5,553 bases of DNA, taken from Bacillota bacterium. GTDB lineage: Bacteria; Bacillota; Clostridia; Christensenellales; Pumilibacteraceae. The stretch is from positions 1 through 5,553 of the forward strand of contig WQZE01000080.1 in the NCBI GenBank assembly GCA_009780875.1, written 5' to 3'. The notes below the pieces were generated by a model. That model ran no database searches, was not told where the DNA came from, and was given only the letters and a program-made list of their open reading frames with translations. Positions 1 through 3,532 of this stretch are shown here, one piece after another. The position numbers were made by a program, and so were the translations under genes. Each line of letters starts with the position of its first letter. The first letter of the stretch is position 1.

Positions 1-10
1 AAAGTACATA

Positions 11-74
11 GTAGGGGCGAACTTCGTTCGCCCATTGGATTGTGTTCGCTCGCTGTATAGAGAAAAAGCCCCTA
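11..74. repeat. Nested inverted repeats, possible dispersed intergenic element
   Basis: Positions 15-22 (GGGCGAAC) and 26-33 (GTTCGCCC) form a perfect 8-bp stem around a 3-base loop. A second, overlapping pairing is possible between TAGGGGC (12-18) and GCCCCTA (68-74), which would enclose the smaller hairpin. GC-rich hairpins of the GTAGGGGCGA type are, from memory, common as dispersed intergenic repeats in gut Bacillota genomes. That identification is an inference, since only one copy is in this window. No T-tract follows, so it does not look like a terminator. Confidence 0.5.
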
Positions 75-81
75 GCAAGTT

Positions 82-139
82 GCAACCAAATTTTTAGCCA
101 AAAACCACGCTTTTTGGCGTCAAGAAAATTTGTGTTTGC
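82..139. repeat. Long imperfect hairpin of unknown role
   Basis: A central perfect 8-bp stem, GCCAAAAA (97-104) with TTTTTGGC (111-118), encloses a 6-base loop. It is continued outward, after an asymmetric internal loop, by GCAACCAAATTTT (82-94) pairing with 125-139 if two single T bulges (133 and 137) are allowed. In total about 21 base pairs can form. This could be part of a small structured RNA, a decayed repeat element or chance in AT-rich DNA. The reading frame running across it (GTG at 42 to 272) has no ribosome binding site and no recognisable domain, so I do not call a protein here. Nothing else was recognised between 140 and 263. Confidence 0.4.
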
Positions 140-263
140 CAGACAAGCGACAGCAAAAACACGCAGAGTAGGGTTGGATTTGTTTGGTTTGTATAAAAGT
201 GATTTGCCATACTTATTGTGTAGGGTGTTTTGGGTTTCTATAATATTTATTTTGAAAAATTTG

Positions 264-292
264 AAACGGTGATTTTGGTTGCCGTTTTTTTT
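264..292 (+). terminator. Rho-independent terminator upstream of cas1
   Basis: AAACGG (264-269) pairs with CCGTTT (282-287) around a 12-base loop, and a run of eight T (285-292) follows. It would end whatever is transcribed from the left. A possible promoter just before it has a perfect TATAAT at 239-244 but a poor -35 (TTGTGT, 216-221). If that promoter is active, its transcript would reach this hairpin almost at once, so attenuation of cas1 cannot be excluded. The T-run also lies within the spacer of the proposed cas1 promoter. Confidence 0.55.
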
Positions 293-307
293 GGTTTGTG
301 TTATAAT
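279..307 (+). promoter_or_regulatory. Putative cas1 promoter
   Basis: A perfect TATAAT (302-307) is preceded by the extended -10 TGT (299-301). A weak -35, TTGCCG (279-284), lies 17 bp further up. Transcription would start near 314, about 62 bases before the cas1 start codon. The good -10 with its TGN extension is the main support, as the -35 matches consensus at only four of six positions. The promoter gives cas1 its own transcript, unlike the usual cas9-cas1-cas2 operon. Confidence 0.55.
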
Positions 308-311
308 GTAA

Positions 312-327
312 TTGTCAATGTTGACAA
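312..327. promoter_or_regulatory. Palindromic operator at the cas1 transcription start
   Basis: TTGTCAA (312-318) and TTGACAA (321-327) are perfect inverted arms separated by two bases. The site overlaps the predicted transcription start of cas1 (near 314), the classic place for a repressor to block RNA polymerase. The right arm also contains a TTGACA hexamer that could serve as a -35, but I see no good -10 at 16-18 bp from it. The cognate regulator is unknown. Confidence 0.4.
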
Positions 328-375
328 ATTTTATTTGCACCAAAATTTGAGACAGGTTTTGTACAAAGGAGTGCT

Positions 376-1296
376 ATGGCTGGGTTTAGGACCATTGTGA
401 TTGGCAAGCGTTGCAAGTTGGAGTCGCAACTTGGGATGATGGTGATACGGGGCGAGGGTGAGGACAAGGTGCACATCCGTGAGATTGAGACCTTGATTGT
501 GGAGAGCACGGCGGTTGCGTTGACAGCGGCGTTGGTGGCGGACTTGACGGCGGCGGGTGTCAATGTGCTTTTTTGCGACCAACGGCATATGCCTTGTGCG
601 GCCTTTGTGCCAATGCACGCCAATTTTGGGGTCAGCAGAAACATCAAAGAGCAAATTGGGTGGAGTGCGGATGTCAAGGGGCGGTGTTGGAGTCTGGTCA
701 TCAAAGAAAAAATACGGCAACAAGCCTTGCATTTGCAGGATTTGGGCAAGGAGCAAGAATGTCAAACACTCTTTTTGTTGCACACCAAGGTGCAAAGGGG
801 TGATATTGACAATGTAGAAGGGCGGGCTGCTGCGTGGTATTTCAGGCATATTTTTGAAGAGGTGGGCAATCTGACCGATAGACAAAAAGATTGGGAGGGG
901 GGCTTTACGAGAGACAAGCCGTGCATTGTGAATAGTGCCCTCAACTATGGCTACACTTTGATTTTGTCCACTTTTGCCAAGGAGATTGCAGCGTGTGGGT
1001 ATTTGACCGAGTTGGGGATTTGGCACAAAGGGGGAGAGAACGCATTCAATCTAGCGAGCGACTTGATGGAGCCGTATCGTATTGTGGTGGATAGGATGGT
1101 AGCCAAGATGAGTAGCGAGCAGGCACAAAATTACAAGAGATATATGTTGACCGTTTTTGAAAACTCCATCAAAATCAATCAAGAAAAACAAAGTCTGGTG
1201 GCGAGCATTCGTATCTATTTGCACCGCATTTTTAGGTATTTGCGTGGGGAGATTGACAGTATTTTTGTGATTGACATTGTGAAAAAGGATGGATGA
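376..1296 (+). CDS. cas1: Type II-A-like CRISPR-associated endonuclease Cas1
   Basis: Cas1 is the metal-dependent integrase that, with Cas2, inserts new spacers into CRISPR arrays. The 306-residue product opens with MAGFRTIVI, typical of type II Cas1, and is close to the usual length of about 290-300. The N-terminal beta domain carries the HIREIETLIVESTAVALT and VLFCDQRHMP blocks (residues 33-73). The helical C-terminal domain keeps the three metal ligands E148 (NVEGRAAAWYF), H217 (GIWHKGGENAFNLASD) and E232 (MEPYR), matching E149/H205/E220 of the Streptococcus pyogenes protein. The ATG at 376 follows AAAGGAG (365-371) by four bases. Ala codons in the first third are mostly GCG, whereas nox favours GCA, which may hint at separate origin. 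No cas9, cas2, csn2 or repeat array is present nearby, so its job here is uncertain: orphan remnant, partner for a distant CRISPR locus, or independent function. Confidence 0.95.
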   Translation: MAGFRTIVIGKRCKLESQLGMMVIRGEGEDKVHIREIETLIVESTAVALTAALVADLTAAGVNVLFCDQRHMPCAAFVPMHANFGVSRNIKEQIGWSADVKGRCWSLVIKEKIRQQALHLQDLGKEQECQTLFLLHTKVQRGDIDNVEGRAAAWYFRHIFEEVGNLTDRQKDWEGGFTRDKPCIVNSALNYGYTLILSTFAKEIAACGYLTELGIWHKGGENAFNLASDLMEPYRIVVDRMVAKMSSEQAQNYKRYMLTVFENSIKINQEKQSLVASIRIYLHRIFRYLRGEIDSIFVIDIVKKDG

Positions 1297-1303
1297 GTTT
1301 GGT

Positions 1304-1329
1304 AAAATTTTGAAATTTTTTATTTTTTT
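1304..1329 (+). terminator. Weak AT-only terminator candidate after cas1
   Basis: AAAATTT (1304-1310) and AAATTTT (1313-1319) can form a short A-T stem. It is followed by a T-rich stretch to 1329. The stem has no G-C pairs and a very small loop, so termination here would be inefficient. It is listed because no better terminator separates cas1 from the nox promoter. Confidence 0.25.
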
Positions 1330-1340
1330 GTCAAAAATAG

Positions 1341-1369
1341 TTGACTTTTGTTGTTGATAGTGATAAAAT
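1341..1369 (+). promoter_or_regulatory. nox promoter with extended -10
   Basis: TTGACT (-35, 1341-1346) and TAAAAT (-10, 1364-1369) are separated by 17 bp and each match consensus at five of six positions. TGA at 1361-1363 provides an extended -10. Transcription should start near 1376, leaving a leader of about 80 bases before the nox start codon. The architecture is nearly identical to that of the promoter before the VOC gene at 2888-2916. Confidence 0.75.
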
Positions 1370-1375
1370 CATTGT

Positions 1376-1391
1376 ATACAATATATTGTAG
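1376..1391. promoter_or_regulatory. Putative NrdR box 1 of nox
   Basis: ATACAATATATTGTAG matches the published NrdR consensus ACACWATATATWGTGT at 13 of 16 positions. It contains a perfect 14-bp palindrome (1377-1390). It begins at the predicted transcription start, where a bound repressor would block initiation. It also overlaps a second perfect palindrome, ATTGTATACAAT (1371-1382), so another regulator could use the same DNA. Confidence 0.55.
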
Positions 1392-1405
1392 CAAATTGGA
1401 TTGTT

Positions 1406-1421
1406 GCACAAGATGTAGTGT
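1406..1421. promoter_or_regulatory. Putative NrdR box 2 of nox
   Basis: GCACAAGATGTAGTGT matches the NrdR consensus at 13 of 16 positions. Both outer parts, CACAA and TAGTGT, are perfect. Its centre (1413.5) is exactly 30 bp from that of box 1 (1383.5), about three helical turns. Such tandem, same-face spacing is typical of NrdR sites, and the same 30 bp recurs before the VOC gene. Confidence 0.5.
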
Positions 1422-1457
1422 TTTGTGCCAATTGGGTTTGTGAAGGAGAGAGAAACA

Positions 1458-2795
1458 ATGCAAAAGGTAGTTTTGGTAGGGGCAAATCACGCAGGCACTG
1501 CGGCAGCCAATGCAATTTTGGACAACTATGGCAAGACCAATAGTTTGACCATCTTTGATGCAAATGACAACATTAGTTATTTGGGTTGTGGGAGTGCTTT
1601 GTGGATTGGTAGACAAGTAAAAGAGCCAAGTGGTTTGTTTTACTGCAACAAAAATGTATTTGAGCAAAAAGGTGCAAAAGTGCATATGGAGACACCCGTC
1701 ACCAAGGTTGATTTCAAGGCAAAAAAAGTCTATGGCACAACCAAAGATGGCAAGGTGATTGAGGAGTCTTATGACAAGTTGATTTTGGCAATGGGTAGTT
1801 TGCCAAATACAATTCCTATCAAAGGGCTTGATTTGCCAAATGTATGCCGACTCAAACTCTACCAAGATGCACAAAAAGTTGAAAAACTTTTGAGCGACCC
1901 AAAAATCAAAAACATTGCCGTGGTGGGTGCCGGCTATATTGGTGTGGAACTTGCAGAGGCGGTCAAACGCCGTGGCAAAAACGCATTGTTGTTTGATGGC
2001 TCAAATACAAGTTTGTCCACCTACTATGATGAGTGGTTTACCAAAGATATGGACGAAGTGCTCAAAAAGGGCGGCGTAGAGTGCCATTTTGGTGAAAAAT
2101 TGCAAGAAATCAAAGGCAAGACCAATGTTGAGGCCATTGTGACAGACAAGGGTACCTATCCTGTGGATGTGGTGGTAATGGCGATTGGTTTCAAACCTAA
2201 TACCTCCATCGTTGCTGAGACTTTGGAGACCTTGCCCAATGGTGCGATTGCGGTTGACCGCACACAAAAAACCTCACAAAATGATGTATATGCGATTGGT
2301 GATTGTGCGTCTATTTATAGCAATGCATTGCAAGATCGCACCTATATTGCACTTGCTACCAATGCTGTGCGTAGCGGTATCATTGCAGGACACAATGTTG
2401 CGGGCACCAAACTAGAAAGCACAGGTGTACAAGGCAGCAACGGTATTTGTATCTTTGACTACAAAATGGTATCCACTGGCTACAATATGGCAATGGCAAA
2501 ACGCTCTGGTTTTGACCCTGAGTACACCGAGTACGAAGATTTGCAAAAACCTGCTTTTATTGAATCAGACAACCACAAGGTCAAAGTGCGTATCGTGTAC
2601 GACAAAAAAACTCGCCGTGTTTTGGGTGCACAAATGGCTTCTTTTTATGATATGTCTATGGGTATCCATATGTTTAGTTTGGCGATAGAAGAGGGTGTGA
2701 CCATTGACAAACTCAAATTGCTTGATATTTTCTTCTTGCCACACTTCAACCAACCATACAACTATATCACGATGGCTGCGTTGAGTGCAAAATAA
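1458..2795 (+). CDS. nox: Water-forming NADH oxidase (FAD-dependent)
   Basis: This soluble flavoenzyme reduces oxygen to water with NADH, through an active-site cysteine that cycles to sulfenic acid. It removes oxygen and regenerates NAD+ in anaerobes and fermenters. The 445-residue product has the family's usual length and aligns by eye along its whole length with streptococcal Nox. Visible parts are the FAD-binding start VGANHAG with H11 (residues 7-13), the redox cysteine C44 in YLGCGSALWIG, the NADH-binding GAGYIG (157-162) with acidic D180 favouring NADH over NADPH, the second FAD motif YAIGDCA (278-284), and the C-terminal dimer domain ending FFLPHFNQPYNYITMAAL. I chose the ATG at 1458 because AAGGAG (1443-1448) lies nine bases upstream and the family N-terminus starts there; the frame is open to 1425 but lacks support. 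A close alternative is CoA-disulfide reductase, but similarity to Nox is stronger. It appears monocistronic, between its own promoter and the terminator at 2835. Confidence 0.93.
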   Translation: MQKVVLVGANHAGTAAANAILDNYGKTNSLTIFDANDNISYLGCGSALWIGRQVKEPSGLFYCNKNVFEQKGAKVHMETPVTKVDFKAKKVYGTTKDGKVIEESYDKLILAMGSLPNTIPIKGLDLPNVCRLKLYQDAQKVEKLLSDPKIKNIAVVGAGYIGVELAEAVKRRGKNALLFDGSNTSLSTYYDEWFTKDMDEVLKKGGVECHFGEKLQEIKGKTNVEAIVTDKGTYPVDVVVMAIGFKPNTSIVAETLETLPNGAIAVDRTQKTSQNDVYAIGDCASIYSNALQDRTYIALATNAVRSGIIAGHNVAGTKLESTGVQGSNGICIFDYKMVSTGYNMAMAKRSGFDPEYTEYEDLQKPAFIESDNHKVKVRIVYDKKTRRVLGAQMASFYDMSMGIHMFSLAIEEGVTIDKLKLLDIFFLPHFNQPYNYITMAALSAK

Positions 2796-2834
2796 GAACC
2801 CTCGCCAAAAATACCCTAATTTTGAATATTTGAC

Positions 2835-2868
2835 AAAAATATGCGACCGTTTGGTTGCATATTTTTTT
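2835..2868 (+). terminator. Strong Rho-independent terminator after nox
   Basis: The arm 2835-2848, containing ATATGCGACC, pairs with 2853-2866, containing GGTTGCATAT, around a GTTT loop. The stem is 14 bp with one G-T wobble, and seven T (2862-2868) end it. It lies 40 bases past the nox stop codon. It separates nox from the VOC gene, so the similar promoters of the two genes must act independently. Confidence 0.9.
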
Positions 2869-2887
2869 GTGTTTGGGCAGATTTTGA

Positions 2888-2916
2888 TTGACTTTTTTTG
2901 TGGTTTGTGATACTAT
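2888..2916 (+). promoter_or_regulatory. Promoter of the VOC gene with extended -10
   Basis: TTGACT (-35, 2888-2893) is followed after 17 bp by TACTAT (-10, 2911-2916). TGA at 2908-2910 forms an extended -10. The start point would be near 2923. The hexamer, the spacer length and the TGA extension are shared with the nox promoter, which suggests a common evolutionary origin or shared control. Confidence 0.7.
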
Positions 2917-2925
2917 ATATAGGTA
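2910..2925. promoter_or_regulatory. Putative NrdR box 1 of the VOC gene
   Basis: ATACTATATATAGGTA matches the NrdR consensus at 12 of 16 positions. The central ten bases, CTATATATAG (2913-2922), are perfect. The site covers the -10 element and the predicted transcription start, so occupancy should prevent initiation. The overlap with a -10, which is itself AT-rich, means part of the match could be coincidental. Confidence 0.5.
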
Positions 2926-2939
2926 AGTTTTGTGACCAA

Positions 2940-2955
2940 ACACAACATATTGTGT
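2940..2955. promoter_or_regulatory. Putative NrdR box 2 of the VOC gene
   Basis: ACACAACATATTGTGT matches the NrdR consensus at 15 of 16 positions. It is the core of a longer near-palindrome (2937-2958) in which ten of eleven positions pair. Its centre is 30 bp from that of box 1, as in the nox pair. This is the best single NrdR-like site in the window. In RNA the same arms could form a hairpin in the leader. Confidence 0.65.
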
Positions 2956-2981
2956 TTGTGTGCACAAGAAGGAGCAATATT

Positions 2982-3431
2982 ATGGTTTTTGAAGTAATGT
3001 TTAGTTTTGATGGCAATGCCAAACAAGCAGCAGATTTTTATGCCGGTGTCTTTGGCACCAAAGTTGAAAAAATTATCAAGTTTAGTGATGCACCTGCACA
3101 CCCTGACTTTCCTATGAATCCAAAGGACAAAGACAAGGTTTGCTATGTGGGCGTGCCAATGGGTGGCGGACTTGTGCTTATGATGAGCGATATGCCCAGT
3201 GATGTCAAAGAGATGCCCGGATACAAAAAAGGCTTGGTGGTGGGCAACAATGTGAGTCCTACGCTTAGTTTTGATACCGTGGAGGAGACGCAAAAAGTCT
3301 ACGCAAAACTTGCGGAAGGCGGTGAGCAGTTGATGCCACTTGGCAAAACTTTTTTCAGCGAAAGTTATGGTACCGTGAAGGACAAGTTTGGCATCATTTG
3401 GAGTATCACCAAACTCGTTGAAAACAAATAA
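2982..3431 (+). CDS. VOC-superfamily (PhnB-like/glyoxalase-fold) protein
   Basis: The 149-residue product resembles the PhnB-like branch of the vicinal oxygen chelate superfamily, whose small cytosolic proteins are usually dimers of paired beta-alpha-beta-beta-beta units. Family signatures are FSFDGNAKQAADFYAGVFGTK near the start (residues 7-27), a central GGGLVLMMSD segment, GNNVSPTLSFDTVEET, and the C-terminal block GKTFFSESYGTVKDKFGIIW. Many PhnB-like proteins have no proven reaction and lack some metal ligands of true glyoxalases, so no substrate is assigned. The ATG at 2982 follows AAGGAG (2969-2974) by seven bases; the frame is open to 2898, but that region holds the promoter. The gene is apparently controlled by paired NrdR-like boxes and lies 101 bp ahead of a ribonucleotide reductase gene. 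A link to nucleotide metabolism or redox stress is an inference from this context alone. Confidence 0.85.
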   Translation: MVFEVMFSFDGNAKQAADFYAGVFGTKVEKIIKFSDAPAHPDFPMNPKDKDKVCYVGVPMGGGLVLMMSDMPSDVKEMPGYKKGLVVGNNVSPTLSFDTVEETQKVYAKLAEGGEQLMPLGKTFFSESYGTVKDKFGIIWSITKLVENK

Positions 3432-3445
3432 TCACAAAATAAAAT
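3418..3445 (+). promoter_or_regulatory. Possible weak promoter for the RNR gene
   Basis: TTGAAA (3418-3423), inside the last codons of the VOC gene, is followed after 16 bp by TAAAAT (3440-3445). A transcript would start near 3452 and run directly into the terminator hairpin at 3468-3498. The region is AT-rich, so a chance match is quite possible. I see no promoter in the 35 bases between the terminator and the RNR start codon. Confidence 0.3.
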
Positions 3446-3467
3446 AGACAATAGGCCTAAGAATGCT

Positions 3468-3507
3468 GAGCCTGCTTTCTGCAAAACGAAGCAGGCTCTT
3501 TGTTCTT
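3468..3507 (+). terminator. Terminator or attenuator between VOC and RNR genes
   Basis: GAGCCTGCTT (3468-3477) and AAGCAGGCTC (3489-3498) form a perfect 10-bp GC-rich stem with an 11-base loop. The broken T-rich tail TTTGTTCTT (3499-3507) follows. The interrupted T-tract may make it leaky. Since no clear promoter lies between it and the next start codon, partial read-through or regulated antitermination may supply the RNR gene. A competing helix is only weakly suggested, by AGGC at 3453-3456 facing GCCT at 3470-3473. Confidence 0.8.
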
Positions 3508-3532
3508 GATTTACAGGGTGAGTGTAGTAGTT

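Noticed and set aside
42..272. Reading frame of 76 codons upstream of cas1
   Set aside because: It starts at a GTG with no ribosome binding site, runs through two strong hairpins, enters the terminator region and has no recognisable domain or natural protein composition.
60..292. A tracrRNA ending at the 264-292 terminator
   Set aside because: AGCAAGTT at 74-81 recalls the tracrRNA nexus region, but I find no anti-repeat, no typical nexus hairpin and no CRISPR repeat to pair with. The likeness is too short to support a call.
331..1026. Reverse-strand frame opposite cas1 (231 codons)
   Set aside because: It is fully antisense to the conserved Cas1 reading frame and has no recognisable protein features.
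2937..2958. Rex (NADH-sensing) operator before the VOC gene, and similarly before nox
   Set aside because: Rex sites read TTGTGA-N8-TCACAA. Here the half-sites face the other way (CACAA...TTGTG), which fits the NrdR consensus far better.
3432..3447. NrdR box before the RNR gene
   Set aside because: Only about 10 of 16 positions match, the right half-site is missing and there is no partner box 30 bp away.
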